Shown: positions 1 to 10,446, numbered from the stretch's first letter. The stretch: DNA of 42,573 bases from Gammaproteobacteria bacterium (GCA_030829955.1 JAURNY010000020.1:1-42573), one strand, 5' to 3'. Numbers and translations are program-made. The notes: generated by a model not told the origin, from the letters alone.

Positions 1-367
1 CAACAGATAACGCGGTAATGACGGCGGAACTTCCCGGCACAGGAGATACTGTAATGTTATGTTCATGTGCAGCCGCTACAAGACGGTAACCCGGATCATT
101 AATTAGAGGGGTGCCGGCATCAGAAATAATAGCAATGGATTCACCATTATTTAATCTCTCAATTAATTTGACCGTTTGCTCTATCTCATTGTGTTCATGA
201 TAGGCATACATCGGTGTATTAATTGCAAAGTGTTGTAGTAATGGTCTGCTATGTCGAGTATCTTCCGCTGCAATCAAGTCGACTGATTTTAATATCTCGA
301 CCGCACGCGGACTCATATCGCCAAGATTACCGATTGGAGTAGCAACTATATATAATGTCCCGTTCAC
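1..367 (-). CDS. rsmI: 16S rRNA 2'-O-methyltransferase RsmI, N-terminal part (cut by window edge)
   Basis: RsmI methylates the 2'-O of C1402 in 16S rRNA using SAM, in the cytoplasm. The visible 122 residues begin with the family's start NGTLYIVATPIGNLGDMS, continue with AAEDTRHS and the SAM-site region SDAGTPLINDPG, and end at SPVPGSSAVITALSV; the rest lies beyond position 1. The start is taken as the GTG at 367, because the frame has no ATG between it and an upstream stop and the match to RsmI begins at once. It is divergent from lpoA, with about 64 bases between the two starts, as in other gammaproteobacteria. Identification is firm; only the N-terminal tetrapyrrole-methylase-type domain can be seen. 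Confidence 0.95.
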   Translation of the reverse strand, partial: MNGTLYIVATPIGNLGDMSPRAVEILKSVDLIAAEDTRHSRPLLQHFAINTPMYAYHEHNEIEQTVKLIERLNNGESIAIISDAGTPLINDPGYRLVAAAHEHNITVSPVPGSSAVITALSV

Positions 368-431
368 ACTATTATTAAACCTGTTGTGATTATGACTGTC
401 GAATTAAACATTGCTATGTAAGAATAAACTT

Positions 432-2258
432 ATGCGAATCTCATTACTTGTATTACTCTCAATTTTAACGCTAACTGCCTGCGGACCTGCAAGGGAAGAT
501 AATGTCACACAGGTTGACCTGGAACAATCCGCCCGTGAGTTTCTACAAACAGGTGACTATTCCGCAGCAGCCGAAACCTATTTGGTATTAGTAGAAGATG
601 ACAAAACTAATGCCTCTTTATACCGATTAAAGGCCAGCGCAGCATTTATTGAAGCAGGTAATTACGATCGTGCCTTTGAAATTCTGCAAAATACAAACAT
701 AAGCGAAGAAGAGAGCCTGCAGGTTGCCCGCAAAGAAATATTAAGCGCCAGACTCAATCTTGAATTTGGACAGGCTGCTCAGGCAGTCAACATATTGCAA
801 GGCTTGCCAGCAGACACTATTCCACCCAATCTGCGCTATGCCTATCACGATATACTTGCTCGGGCACATTACAAACAAGCTGAATATATGGCAGCAATAA
901 AAGAGCGATTAATTGCCGATGAATTTGCTGGCGAAAATAAGGAAGAGAATTATCGACAGCTCTGGACAACCTTGCGCGATATTCCAACTGATATACTGGA
1001 AGAAAACCGCTTTAATACAGATCAAGATATTGCCAGTTGGCTAGAATTAGTCTCAATCTATCGCACCTATCGCTTTAATCCGGATCGATTAGATGATGCC
1101 ATTGAAGGCTGGAAACAACGTTATCATGACCACCCGGCGTTTGTTTCTATCGTGCCGGGGATGAGAGAAAAAAGCGCGATTTATGTTCATCGGCCAAAGA
1201 AAATTGGCTTGTTATTACCATTTAATAATCAGTTTAAAAAAGCTTCTGCCGCAGTTCGTGATGGTTTACTGGCAGCCTGGTATCAAGACAACAACAAGGA
1301 TAAATCACAAATCGTTGTATACGATTGCAATGCATTAAATATCACAGAAACCTACCGACAAGCAGTAAACGACGGTGTGGAATACATTGTCGGTCCATTG
1401 GAAAAAGAAGCGGTGCAAAGTTTGATGCAAATGTCAGATTTAACAATTCCCGTGCTGGCTTTAAATCGTCTGGATAATGTAACGGAATGGAAAAAAGACA
1501 AACTGATACAGTTTGGTCTGGCACCGGAAGATGAGGCTATGCAGATAGCCGACATTGCCAAACAGGACGGCTATTCCATGGCGCTGGTGATCACACCGGA
1601 CAATAACTGGGGGAGACGAATTGCAGAGAGTTTTCAACAGCGTTGGAATGAACTCGGCGGAACTGTTCTGGAACAGGTTCATTTTTCTGGCGAGCGACGT
1701 GATTTCGCTACTCCAGTAAAAGAAGTACTAAACATCGATAGTAGTAAAGCCCGAATTCAGGATGTTCGCAATACATTAAACTTACGTTTGAATTCCGAGG
1801 AACGCCGCCGACAGGATGCTGAATTTATTTTTGCGGTTGCCATACCGGCTGATGCCAGACAATTATTACCGCAAGTGCGTTTTTTTCGCGCAGAAGATTT
1901 ACCTATCTATTCTACATCACACATTTTTTCAGGGATCGTAGATAGCACACGTGATACCGACATGAATAATGTGTTATTTGTCGATATACCTTGGGTTATT
2001 GATACTAGACGTCAACTTTCATTGATACAGGATAATCTGAATAATTCACTTAATCAAAACAATTCAAACTATCGCCGCTTATATGCAATGGGCATAGATG
2101 CTTACCATTTAATACCCGAACTCAATCGTATGCGTTTGGAAAAAAATGTGGTGTTTAGTGGTGAAACTGGAGATCTACAATTAAGTAATGACAATATATT
2201 AAAACGCAAATTACTCCGAGCGCAGTTTTTAGATGGAAAACCGGTCTTGATTAAGTAA
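432..2258 (+). CDS. lpoA: Penicillin-binding protein activator LpoA (LppC family lipoprotein)
   Basis: LpoA is an outer-membrane lipoprotein that reaches through the periplasm to stimulate the peptidoglycan synthase PBP1A. The 608-residue protein starts with a lipoprotein signal peptide whose lipobox LTAC puts the lipidated Cys at residue 17. An N-terminal helical TPR-like part (about residues 30-220) is followed by a periplasmic-binding-protein-like fold from about residue 256, starting KIGLLLPF. A TTG in the same frame at 411 would add seven residues in front of the signal peptide, so the ATG at 432 is preferred. The length is close to E. coli LpoA, and the position beside rsmI agrees with the family's usual location. 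Downstream lies a decayed yraN, then diaA. Confidence 0.93.
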   Translation: MRISLLVLLSILTLTACGPAREDNVTQVDLEQSAREFLQTGDYSAAAETYLVLVEDDKTNASLYRLKASAAFIEAGNYDRAFEILQNTNISEEESLQVARKEILSARLNLEFGQAAQAVNILQGLPADTIPPNLRYAYHDILARAHYKQAEYMAAIKERLIADEFAGENKEENYRQLWTTLRDIPTDILEENRFNTDQDIASWLELVSIYRTYRFNPDRLDDAIEGWKQRYHDHPAFVSIVPGMREKSAIYVHRPKKIGLLLPFNNQFKKASAAVRDGLLAAWYQDNNKDKSQIVVYDCNALNITETYRQAVNDGVEYIVGPLEKEAVQSLMQMSDLTIPVLALNRLDNVTEWKKDKLIQFGLAPEDEAMQIADIAKQDGYSMALVITPDNNWGRRIAESFQQRWNELGGTVLEQVHFSGERRDFATPVKEVLNIDSSKARIQDVRNTLNLRLNSEERRRQDAEFIFAVAIPADARQLLPQVRFFRAEDLPIYSTSHIFSGIVDSTRDTDMNNVLFVDIPWVIDTRRQLSLIQDNLNNSLNQNNSNYRRLYAMGIDAYHLIPELNRMRLEKNVVFSGETGDLQLSNDNILKRKLLRAQFLDGKPVLIK

Positions 2259-2266
2259 GTATATAA

Positions 2267-2575
2267 GTGCAAGGATTATTTATATCGACGGAAATTAGTA
2301 AATTGACAGAAGACATCGCCGCTAACTATCTCACTGAACAATCAATAACCATAGTAAAAAACTCTCGCTGTCGCTTTGGTTAAATTGATCTAATAGCATT
2401 ATAGATTAACTGTTGCGTCTTTATTGAAGTACGTTACCGAAGACACCCCTCATTATTGTCCACATTAGATACGATTAATCAGGCAAAGATGAATAAACTA
2501 ATTTCCACCAGCGAATATTTTTTATTATTTGATTTTATTGGCATTGCCGAGACCTTAATAATCCCAAAAAAGTAG
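2267..2575 (+). pseudogene. yraN: Decayed yraN (UPF0102, endonuclease-like fold)
   Basis: One reading frame in the lpoA-diaA gap still spells YraN sequence but is broken. It reads LTEDIAANYLTEQ, then NSRCRFG, a TAA at 2381 where the family has the Glu of GEIDLI, IDLIAL, a TAG at 2402, CVFIEVRYRRHPS, then EYFL joined directly to LFDFIGIAE, and a stop at 2573. The conserved blocks RCR.GEIDLI, FVEVRYR and the late RFDVI block are therefore all recognisable, with two internal stops and about 15 residues missing before the last block. A GTG at 2267 may be the old start. yraN is the gene normally found exactly here. No intact product can be made without stop readthrough. Positions 2576-2714 hold nothing I recognise apart from a 7-bp inverted repeat. 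Confidence 0.8.
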
Positions 2576-2699
2576 CAAAAATCGTAATCAATTCACCTAC
2601 TGAATTGCATCTAGCAATTCGATAATCACAAAAACTAACAGCCATTTGAATGAAAAACTGGAATCATTAGTAGTGATTCAGGCATAATCACATTTTTAA

Positions 2700-3308
<609 letters not shown>

Positions 3309-3324
3309 AAAGGAATTAGTTATT

Positions 3325-3906
3325 ATGAATAAATTACATATTGTTAGTCTTATATTTTCATTAATTGCATTATTTATGTTATCCGGTTGCGCAGCCGTTG
3401 CTATCGGAGGGGCTGGCGCTGCAGCTACGTCATTTAAAGACAGACGAACTACAGGAGCTCAGATAGAAGACCAAACGATTGAAGTGAAAGTCGGACTGAA
3501 ATTACGTGCTGATGCTGAAATTGATGAACAGGCTCATATTAATGTCACTAGTTACAACACTGTTGTTTTACTTACCGGCGAAACTCCTACCGATACCATA
3601 CGCCAACGTGCAGTAGATCTAGTGAAAAGCGTTGAAAAGGTCACACATATCTATAATGAATTAACTATTAACGCGCCCAGCTCCATGACATCTCGTAGTA
3701 GTGACTCATTGATTACCTCTAAATTAAAAACCAAACTCTTTACTAATGAAGGCGTAAATGGTTTAGCTGTTAAAATTATTACTGAAAAAGGTGTTGTTTA
3801 TCTGATGGGGCTGGTAAGTAAAGCAGAAGCAGAAGCAGCAACTGATATTGCGCGCAACACCGGCGGAGTGCAAAAAGTCATAAAACTCTTTCAATACATT
3901 GACTAA
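3325..3906 (+). CDS. dolP: Outer-membrane lipoprotein with two BON domains, DolP/YraP family
   Basis: DolP is an outer-membrane lipoprotein that supports envelope integrity and BAM function by binding anionic phospholipid. The 193-residue protein begins with a lipoprotein signal peptide ending FMLSGC (lipidated Cys at 22), then a Gly/Ala-rich linker. BON domain 1 follows (about residues 45-115, with INVTSYNTVVLLTGE) and BON domain 2 (about 125-190, with GVVYLMGLVSKAEAEAA). The frame is open further upstream, inside diaA, but the ATG at 3325 has an AGGA ribosome binding site and starts the signal peptide. The gene order lpoA-(yraN)-diaA-dolP is the conserved one. Confidence 0.9.
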   Translation: MNKLHIVSLIFSLIALFMLSGCAAVAIGGAGAAATSFKDRRTTGAQIEDQTIEVKVGLKLRADAEIDEQAHINVTSYNTVVLLTGETPTDTIRQRAVDLVKSVEKVTHIYNELTINAPSSMTSRSSDSLITSKLKTKLFTNEGVNGLAVKIITEKGVVYLMGLVSKAEAEAATDIARNTGGVQKVIKLFQYID

Positions 3907-4244
3907 AAATTTAAGCTATATATGGATTCATATAAATCTCTATCTACTTTACTAAAAAAGTAGGCAATGAACTCGTCAAAATATAATTCGTATTGCTGCA
4001 TCTTTTTCAATGTAATAGTTACTGCTTGCTCAACAGGATAACAGTAGATACCCATAATAATAGTTGGGGAAGTAATTATTTTACATTGTTTTTCACGCGC
4101 GACATTTAATATTAATTTGTACTGATAACAGGATCTTAATAAATCGGCTTCATCATAATTACCCCCATGCCAAACTGGACCGAAGGCATGGATAATCGCA
4201 TCAACTATTAACGTTGTGATATCAGCATGAATAATTTTGGTCAT
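3903..4244 (-). pseudogene. Internally deleted macrodomain (ADP-ribose/O-acetyl-ADP-ribose deacetylase family)
   Basis: The reading frame matches both ends of a YmdB-type macrodomain but lacks its middle. It starts MTKIIHADITTLIVDAI, as in GDIT..VDAIVNAAN, then jumps straight to IHAFGPVWHGGN, which belongs about 55-60 residues later in the family. It goes on through CYQYKLILNVAREKQCKIITSP and MGIYCYPVEQAVTITL. The missing part holds the NAAN and GGGGVDGAI ligand-binding segments. The substrate-loop sequence usually close to PAISTGIYG has become PTIIMGIYC. At 113 residues versus about 170-180 it is very unlikely to bind ADP-ribose. The frame stays open upstream to an ATG at 4325, which overlaps the start of the divergent DUF255 gene and shows no family similarity. 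Confidence 0.7.
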
Positions 4245-4313
4245 ATCAACACTGACTGTATATATTCGTGATAAATCGTTAAAGTGACATTTTATTAAAT
4301 TATAAACAGCATC

Positions 4314-6599
4314 ATGTTCAATCACTCTTCACAATTAAAAGATCAATTAAAAAAAGCGCTTTCTGAAAAAGGTGCAGATTATCAGGCCCGAACACGTTAC
4401 CTTGATCATAATACACAACCTGTCTATACCAACCGCCTGATTCTAGAAGACTCACCCTATTTATTACAACACGCGCATAACCCAGTCGATTGGTATCCAT
4501 GGGGGAAAGAGGCTTTTGAACAGGCTAAACAGCATAATAAACCTGTTTTTCTGTCTATTGGTTACTCAACATGTCATTGGTGTCATGTCATGGAAGAGGA
4601 AAGTTTTGATAATGAAGATGTTGCTAAAGTCATGAATGAACTTTTCATTTGTATCAAGGTTGATCGTGAATTAAACCCGGATGTAGATACCTACTATATG
4701 ACTGCCGTCATGATGATGCAGGGGCAAGGTGGTTGGCCGATGAGTAGTTTTCTAACGCCCGATAGAAAACCATTCTTTGGTGCCACTTATTTCAGACCCG
4801 GACAATTTTTAACATTGATGCATCGTGTTGATGAATTATGGCAACAACAATATCAGGATTTAATTGAACAAGCTGATCACTACAGTCAGCAAATCAGTAA
4901 TGCCATGGCTGCAAGAACATCGTTAAACGAGATTGGGATTAATGTAGTAGAGCTTACCGCGCAAACATTAATGAATCATTATGATCCACAGCATGCCGGC
5001 TTTGGTGGCGCACCCAAGTTTCCGAATGAACCTTATCTTTATTTTCTGTTTGACTATGTCATCTTCAAACAGGATGAAGAGATACTATCCCGACTAACGG
5101 AAACTCTGGATGTACTATTATGTGGAGGTATTTATGATCAGTTCGGTGGAGGCTTTCATCGCTATGCTACCGATGCCAACTGGTTAATTCCGCATTTTGA
5201 GAAAATGCTTTATAACCAGGCAAATCTGGCAGTTCTTTATACTCAAGCATGGCAAATAACACATAATCCAGAGTACAAACGTATCAGCAAAGAAATACTG
5301 GACTATGTATTGCGGGAAATGACTAATGCCGACGGCGCGTTTTTTTCAGCGACTGATGCCGATAGTGAAGGTGAAGAAGGTAAATATTTTGTCTGGAATA
5401 GTGAAGAGATTAAATCGATCCTCGGTAATGATGCCGGTTTGCTTATCGATTTGTATCAATTTAGCGATGCTGGAAATTTTGAAGGATATACCATCCCTAA
5501 TCTGAATAAACCTTTAAATTATTATGCTAAAAAAAATGGGTATGATTATGATGAATTACTTATCAGGCTCGACAAAATAAAAGAAACATTATTAGCTGAA
5601 AGAATTAAACGTATTCCACCTTTGCTTGATGACAAAGTCATTACCGCATGGAATGGCATGATGATAAAAGCATTTTCGTTTGCTAGTTTGATATTCAATG
5701 AATCCAGCTATATTGTTGCCGCAGAACGTGCAGCACATTATGTCCTAAAAACTAATAAGACTAACAATAATCAACTTAGCCGAACCAGCCTGAATGGTAA
5801 TGCTACAACATCTGCACTACAGGAAGATTACGCTTATCTGGCAGAGGCATTACTTCTTCTTTATGACGCTACTCAAAATAATTTCTGGCTGGAACACGCC
5901 CGTAAACTTACTAATTACATGCTGAAACACTTTTGGGACAAAGAAACGGGCGGCTTCTTTATGTCAGCACAAACAGGTAACAATTTATTACCCTCTGCGC
6001 CAAAAGAAACCCAGGATAATGCCACTTCATCAGGTAATTCTGTTGCACTAAACCTCGTCTGCAGATTATGGCGCCGCACCGGTGATGCAAATTATCAACA
6101 CTATGGACAACAGCTTGTGCAGGCATTCTCAGATGATATATCGCAACGACCATATAGTTCAGCTTATATGATCAAGGGGCTACTGGAATTATTAGCCGGG
6201 GAACAACAATCATATTGCTGGGCAGGTAATGGCAAAGTATTCATTAATGCATGCGCTATGGAGCAGGATGAATATTATCTATTATCCATCGACATTAATA
6301 TTAACGAGGGCAACTATCTAAACCTGCAAGAAGATTCAGAACTCCCAGTTTTACTTGAAACTGAACGGGGCTGGCACGTTGAAGATATTGAGTATCCTGA
6401 TACGGTTGAAAAACAGGTTCAATACCAAATAGAAACGAAAAAAGTTTATGAGGGTAACATCACGATTAATGCCAAATTGCGCGCAATCGATACTAATAAA
6501 CTGAATATTTGCAAACTAAAACTGACACTACAGGCTTGTGATACAACTCATTGCTTAGCACAGGAAAAACATATCGTCACTGTGTTTTTAGCTCATTAA
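4314..6599 (+). CDS. DUF255 thioredoxin-like / glycosidase-fold protein with DsbD-alpha-like C-terminal domain
   Basis: This 761-residue protein belongs to the YyaL/SSP411 (DUF255) family. Residues about 40-200 form the thioredoxin-like domain, with [20 protein letters not shown], the CHWC motif at 87-90 and GGWPMS. Residues about 200-630 form an (alpha/alpha)6-barrel like N-acylglucosamine 2-epimerase, with [17 protein letters not shown] and [10 protein letters not shown]. The last 120 or so residues are additional: [12 protein letters not shown] and [13 protein letters not shown] resemble the N-terminal domain of DsbD, including a Cys pair (CX4C). The N-terminal 40 residues ending PVYTNRLI support the start at 4314. 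No signal peptide is visible. The biochemical function of the family is unsettled. The stop overlaps the convergent gene by four bases. Confidence 0.85.
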   Translation: MFNHSSQLKDQLKKALSEKGADYQARTRYLDHNTQPVYTNRLILEDSPYLLQHAHNPVDWYPWGKEAFEQAKQHNKPVFLSIGYSTCHWCHVMEEESFDNEDVAKVMNELFICIKVDRELNPDVDTYYMTAVMMMQGQGGWPMSSFLTPDRKPFFGATYFRPGQFLTLMHRVDELWQQQYQDLIEQADHYSQQISNAMAARTSLNEIGINVVELTAQTLMNHYDPQHAGFGGAPKFPNEPYLYFLFDYVIFKQDEEILSRLTETLDVLLCGGIYDQFGGGFHRYATDANWLIPHFEKMLYNQANLAVLYTQAWQITHNPEYKRISKEILDYVLREMTNADGAFFSATDADSEGEEGKYFVWNSEEIKSILGNDAGLLIDLYQFSDAGNFEGYTIPNLNKPLNYYAKKNGYDYDELLIRLDKIKETLLAERIKRIPPLLDDKVITAWNGMMIKAFSFASLIFNESSYIVAAERAAHYVLKTNKTNNNQLSRTSLNGNATTSALQEDYAYLAEALLLLYDATQNNFWLEHARKLTNYMLKHFWDKETGGFFMSAQTGNNLLPSAPKETQDNATSSGNSVALNLVCRLWRRTGDANYQHYGQQLVQAFSDDISQRPYSSAYMIKGLLELLAGEQQSYCWAGNGKVFINACAMEQDEYYLLSIDININEGNYLNLQEDSELPVLLETERGWHVEDIEYPDTVEKQVQYQIETKKVYEGNITINAKLRAIDTNKLNICKLKLTLQACDTTHCLAQEKHIVTVFLAH

Positions 6600-7351
6600 A
6601 AATTCTGCGATAAGACTTCTGTATGAATACCCTTGTTTTCCAGCAAGCCAACACAATTCAACATCTTATCCAGCGTACAGTTCGCATCATATAAAGCAAA
6701 AATAATAACATTATCATGCTCTGGAACTTCATGGAGTAATAGACAGTGTACATGGTCATTCAACGGTTTAAGAATCTTCAATAAGTCTTCTTCTGTTTCG
6801 GGCAATAAATTTAACGCAACTATACATTGCCCTGCCATCGCTTTGCTTAATGAAACATAAAATTGCTCATCATATAAACATTTTGGATGCTGCTCACCTG
6901 CATAGATATCAATGAGGATTAAATCGAATTTTTGTTGATTATTTTTTAGATAATCTTCTGCTGTTGCGATAACAATATCCTGCTGCTTTATTTGAAAATA
7001 TTGTTCTGCCAAAGCAGCTATTTTTTGATCGGCTTCGATTGATACCAGGTTTAAATCAGGAAAAGTATGTTTTAAATAACGATCAATTGAACCTGTACCT
7101 GCACCTATATTTAAACAATTTACAGACCTATCCACTAACTCTATGGCATAAAGCATAGTATTTAGATTAGGCAGCAATAATTCGTTTGGTTTATCGAGAT
7201 TGATCAAACTCTGTATCATCTCACCACCTAAACTCATCCAGCGATAAGATTGATATTGTCGAATAGATATCAATTCGCCATTACAAACCTTCTCATACAG
7301 TAACTCTGTTTGAGATAGTTCGAGATCGTATAGGTCCTGTATAAGTGACAT
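6596..7351 (-). CDS. Spermidine synthase-like SAM-binding fold protein
   Basis: This 251-residue cytoplasmic protein has a Rossmann methyltransferase fold of the spermidine synthase type. It shows glycine motif I NIGAGTGS at residues 81-88, an acidic end of strand 2 in LVSIEAD (about 102-108), and a strand 4 region [13 protein letters not shown] where polyamine synthases carry their catalytic Asp. The N-terminal beta-domain of true spermidine synthases is short or absent, so the substrate is unknown and it may not be an aminopropyltransferase. It overlaps the DUF255 stop by four bases on the opposite strand and is divergent from rapA with 85 bases between starts, so it is probably transcribed alone. 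Confidence 0.7.
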   Translation of the reverse strand: MSLIQDLYDLELSQTELLYEKVCNGELISIRQYQSYRWMSLGGEMIQSLINLDKPNELLLPNLNTMLYAIELVDRSVNCLNIGAGTGSIDRYLKHTFPDLNLVSIEADQKIAALAEQYFQIKQQDIVIATAEDYLKNNQQKFDLILIDIYAGEQHPKCLYDEQFYVSLSKAMAGQCIVALNLLPETEEDLLKILKPLNDHVHCLLLHEVPEHDNVIIFALYDANCTLDKMLNCVGLLENKGIHTEVLSQNF

Positions 7352-7436
7352 GGATAATTAATTTTGTTTAGTGAAAAGTATAAAGCAAGCAATGTGTTTG
7401 ATACACTGCGTCTCGAATTTTTGAGAGGATTTATTT

Positions 7437-10253
7437 GTGGCAGAATTTTCTATAGGTCAGCGCTGGGTCAGTCATACTGAAACTGATTTAGGACTTGGAA
7501 TTATCATTGGAATAGAAGGTCGACAGGTCGAGATCAGTTTCCCTGCTGCCAATGAACAACGTATTTATGCCACTGATAGTGCGCCTCTCACGCGCATAGA
7601 ACATAAACCCGGCGAAATCATTAGCAATAATGATGGCTTAATCATAGAAGTGATGGACACAGAAGAGCACAAAGGCCGAATTATTTATCACGGTAAAGAT
7701 ACCAATGGCAATGAACATCAAATTGATGAGCTCGATTTAAACTGTTTGATCGAACTCACCACGCCAAAACAACGTTTACTGAGTGGTCAACTTGACAATC
7801 CTCGTGCCTATGAATTACGTTGTGCCACCCTGAAACAACTGGATAAATTACAACAATCCGGTGTTAGCGGTTTGTTGGGTTCGCGTACTAGCTTATTACC
7901 TCACCAAACCTATATTGCTCATGAAGTTGCAAAACGCTATGCGCCCAGAGTATTGCTGGCGGATGAAGTGGGATTAGGTAAAACAATTGAAGCCGGAATG
8001 ATTCTACATTATCAGTTGCATACCGGTCTCGCCAGTAGAATCTTAATCATAGTACCCGACACCCTGACTCACCAATGGCTGGTTGAGATGTTAAGACGTT
8101 TCAATTTGCATTTTGCATTATTTAATGAAGAACGCATTGCTGGTCTGCGAGAAATGGCAGATGGTAACCCTTTTGATAGCGAACAACTTATTATCTGTAG
8201 TTTGGGTGACATAACGAGTGACCCGATGTTATTTAAGGATGCGAGTAATGCAGACTGGGACATGATCGTTGTGGATGAAGCTCATCATTTACATTGGGGT
8301 AAAGATGACATCGGTCATGATTACCGCTGTATTGAAACATTAGCTAAAAAAACATGTGGTTTATTATTACTAACCGCGACACCGGAACAAGTTGGTCTGG
8401 CCAGTCACTTTGCGCGTTTACGTTTACTTGATGCGGCGCGCTTTCATGATTTGAATAGTTTTATTGCAGAAGAAAAAGATTATCGCAAACTGAATGATAT
8501 CGTCAGTGAACTACTTGATAATCAAACACAGGCATTATCATCATCAATCGTTGATGATATTAATCATTATCTGGGTGAAGACACACTTGTAACGACTTCA
8601 CCTGATGAAACAACCCGGGAAGATATCGTCAACCGCCTGCTTGACCAACATGGCACCGGACGTGTTTTTTTACGAAATACTCGTGAAGCTATCAAAGGCT
8701 TCCCGCAAAGAAAATTGATTGCAACCGGATTAACAACGCCTGAACAATATTCTTCATTATCAGGTAGTGCCGGTTTATATCCTGAACATCATGCTGATAT
8801 TAATGACTGGCTCAAAATAGATCCACGAGTTGATCATCTAATCGAATTATTAAAATCATTACCCGATGAAAAAGTATTGGTCATTTGCGCATATGCAGAG
8901 ACAGCCATTGCATTGGAAAAATATCTACAACTTCGTGTCGGTATTCGTACAGCCGCCTTTTATGAGGGCTTAAGCATTATCGAACGTGATCGTGCTGCCG
9001 CCTACTTTGCCGATCATGAAATGGGCGCACAATTACTGGTCTGTTCAGAGATCGGTAGCGAAGGCAGAAACTTTCAGTTCTCTCATCATCTTGTGTTATT
9101 TGATTTGCCGAAAAATCCGGACTTGCTAGAGCAACGTATTGGTCGGCTTGATCGTATTGGACAAAATAAAGATATCCATATACATGTGCCCTACATTGAA
9201 AACTCTGCTCAAGCAGTTTTATTCCGTTGGTATCACGAAGGGTTAAATATTTTTAATGAAAGTTGTGCCGCAGGATATTCCATCTATGAAAAATTTGCTA
9301 ATGAACTTCATGCTGTCATTGAACAACCGGAACGTGATATGACCAAGCTAATTGAAGATACCAGCAAAGAAAAAAATGCGGTTAAAGATGCCATGCAGGC
9401 AGGGCGAGACCGTTTGATCGAACTCAATTCCTGTCGCAAGGACAAGGCTGAAGAAATTATAAAGGAAATAAAACAGCAAGAAGAAGCTGATGAGTTAATA
9501 GGTTTTATGGAAATCATGTTTGATGCTTACGGCATTGATCATGAAGAACATTCTGACAAGACATGGATACTGCATCCCAGTGACCATATGCGAACTGGGT
9601 ATTTCCCCGGGCTCGGCGATGAAAGCATGACGGTGACATTTGATCGTGAGAAAGCATTGAGTCGCGAAGACTTTGCCTTTGTTAGCTGGGAACACCCAAT
9701 GGTGTCTGAATCAATGGATATGGTGATCAATAGTGAAATAGGTAATGCATTTGTCACTACACTTGAAATGGATGGTATTGAATCAGGCACGATATTACTG
9801 GAAACATTTGCAACGGTAAGCAGTATTGCCCCAAAATATTTACAGCTTGGTCGCTACCTGCCCTTGTCACCTTTAAGAACATTGATTAGTAAAGACAAAA
9901 AGAACTATGCCAAGGCACTCACGCATGAAAAATTAAACAAACTCTGTATGAAGATCGATAAAAAAATAGCATTAGCAATCATCAAACAGATTAAAAAAGA
10001 AATTGAAACCATGATCGATTTTGCACAAAAGTTTACTAATACCTCGTTAAAAGAGAAAAAAGAGACTGCAATCCAAGCTGTCGATAATAAACTTGGTGAA
10101 GAAATCAAACGGCTAAAAAAACTAAAACAAAACAATGCTACCATTCGTGATGAAGAGATAGAGTTCTTAATATCTCAACTTAATGCCTGTAAAACAGTCA
10201 TTAATGAAGCCAAGTATGAAATGCAGGCATTAAGACTTGTTATCGTTAAATAA
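7437..10253 (+). CDS. rapA: RNA polymerase-associated SWI2/SNF2 ATPase RapA (HepA)
   Basis: RapA binds core RNA polymerase and uses ATP to help recycle it after transcription. The 938-residue length is near E. coli's 968. Visible parts are N-terminal Tudor-like domains (about 1-110), Walker A in LADEVGLGKTIEAG near residue 175, the DEAH box in VVDEAHHL near 277-284, LTATP, and a C-terminal helicase domain ending GRLDRIGQ, then the RapA-specific spacer and C-terminal region. It starts at a GTG preceded by GAGAGGA at good spacing. The gene is convergent with sspB. The 193 bases after its stop hold no gene I can support. Confidence 0.95.
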   Translation: MAEFSIGQRWVSHTETDLGLGIIIGIEGRQVEISFPAANEQRIYATDSAPLTRIEHKPGEIISNNDGLIIEVMDTEEHKGRIIYHGKDTNGNEHQIDELDLNCLIELTTPKQRLLSGQLDNPRAYELRCATLKQLDKLQQSGVSGLLGSRTSLLPHQTYIAHEVAKRYAPRVLLADEVGLGKTIEAGMILHYQLHTGLASRILIIVPDTLTHQWLVEMLRRFNLHFALFNEERIAGLREMADGNPFDSEQLIICSLGDITSDPMLFKDASNADWDMIVVDEAHHLHWGKDDIGHDYRCIETLAKKTCGLLLLTATPEQVGLASHFARLRLLDAARFHDLNSFIAEEKDYRKLNDIVSELLDNQTQALSSSIVDDINHYLGEDTLVTTSPDETTREDIVNRLLDQHGTGRVFLRNTREAIKGFPQRKLIATGLTTPEQYSSLSGSAGLYPEHHADINDWLKIDPRVDHLIELLKSLPDEKVLVICAYAETAIALEKYLQLRVGIRTAAFYEGLSIIERDRAAAYFADHEMGAQLLVCSEIGSEGRNFQFSHHLVLFDLPKNPDLLEQRIGRLDRIGQNKDIHIHVPYIENSAQAVLFRWYHEGLNIFNESCAAGYSIYEKFANELHAVIEQPERDMTKLIEDTSKEKNAVKDAMQAGRDRLIELNSCRKDKAEEIIKEIKQQEEADELIGFMEIMFDAYGIDHEEHSDKTWILHPSDHMRTGYFPGLGDESMTVTFDREKALSREDFAFVSWEHPMVSESMDMVINSEIGNAFVTTLEMDGIESGTILLETFATVSSIAPKYLQLGRYLPLSPLRTLISKDKKNYAKALTHEKLNKLCMKIDKKIALAIIKQIKKEIETMIDFAQKFTNTSLKEKKETAIQAVDNKLGEEIKRLKKLKQNNATIRDEEIEFLISQLNACKTVINEAKYEMQALRLVIVK

Positions 10254-10446
10254 ATAATTGATGTTATTAAATTAGAATCATAATCAATCAATACTAACCT
10301 TGTTGATTTTTCAGCGCGGCATCGGAATTAATTAAGGAAACCTCGAGTGGAGCATTAGGGAAAAGTTTTGTACTCGGATGTACTTATGCCGCTATAGCAT
10401 GGACGCGAAATACCAACAAACTCGCCGAAAAGTGGAAACAAAAAAA
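10254..10446. other. rapA-sspB convergent intergenic region
   Basis: These 193 bases separate the stops of rapA (plus) and sspB (minus). I see no strong intrinsic terminator. On the plus strand a frame is open from about 10307 into the 3' end of sspB and spells SAASELIKETSSGALGKSF and AAIAWTRNTNKLAEKWKQ. It has no ATG, GTG or ribosome binding site and no family I recognise, so it is not called as a gene. It might be the tail of a lost gene. Confidence 0.3.

Noticed and set aside
2602-2620. Inverted repeat GAATTGC-ATCTA-GCAATTC as a terminator
   Set aside because: AT-rich 7-bp stem with no T-tract; too weak to call.
3903-4325. Macrodomain gene as an antitoxin (DarG-like) of a DarT system
   Set aside because: No DarT-like ADP-ribosyltransferase is adjacent, and the ligand pocket is deleted.
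9308-9790. Several antisense open frames opposite rapA
   Set aside because: They are shadows of the strongly coding rapA frame with no start signals or family matches.
10307-10446. Open plus-strand frame between rapA and sspB
   Set aside because: No start codon, no ribosome binding site and no recognised family; it overlaps the 3' end of sspB.
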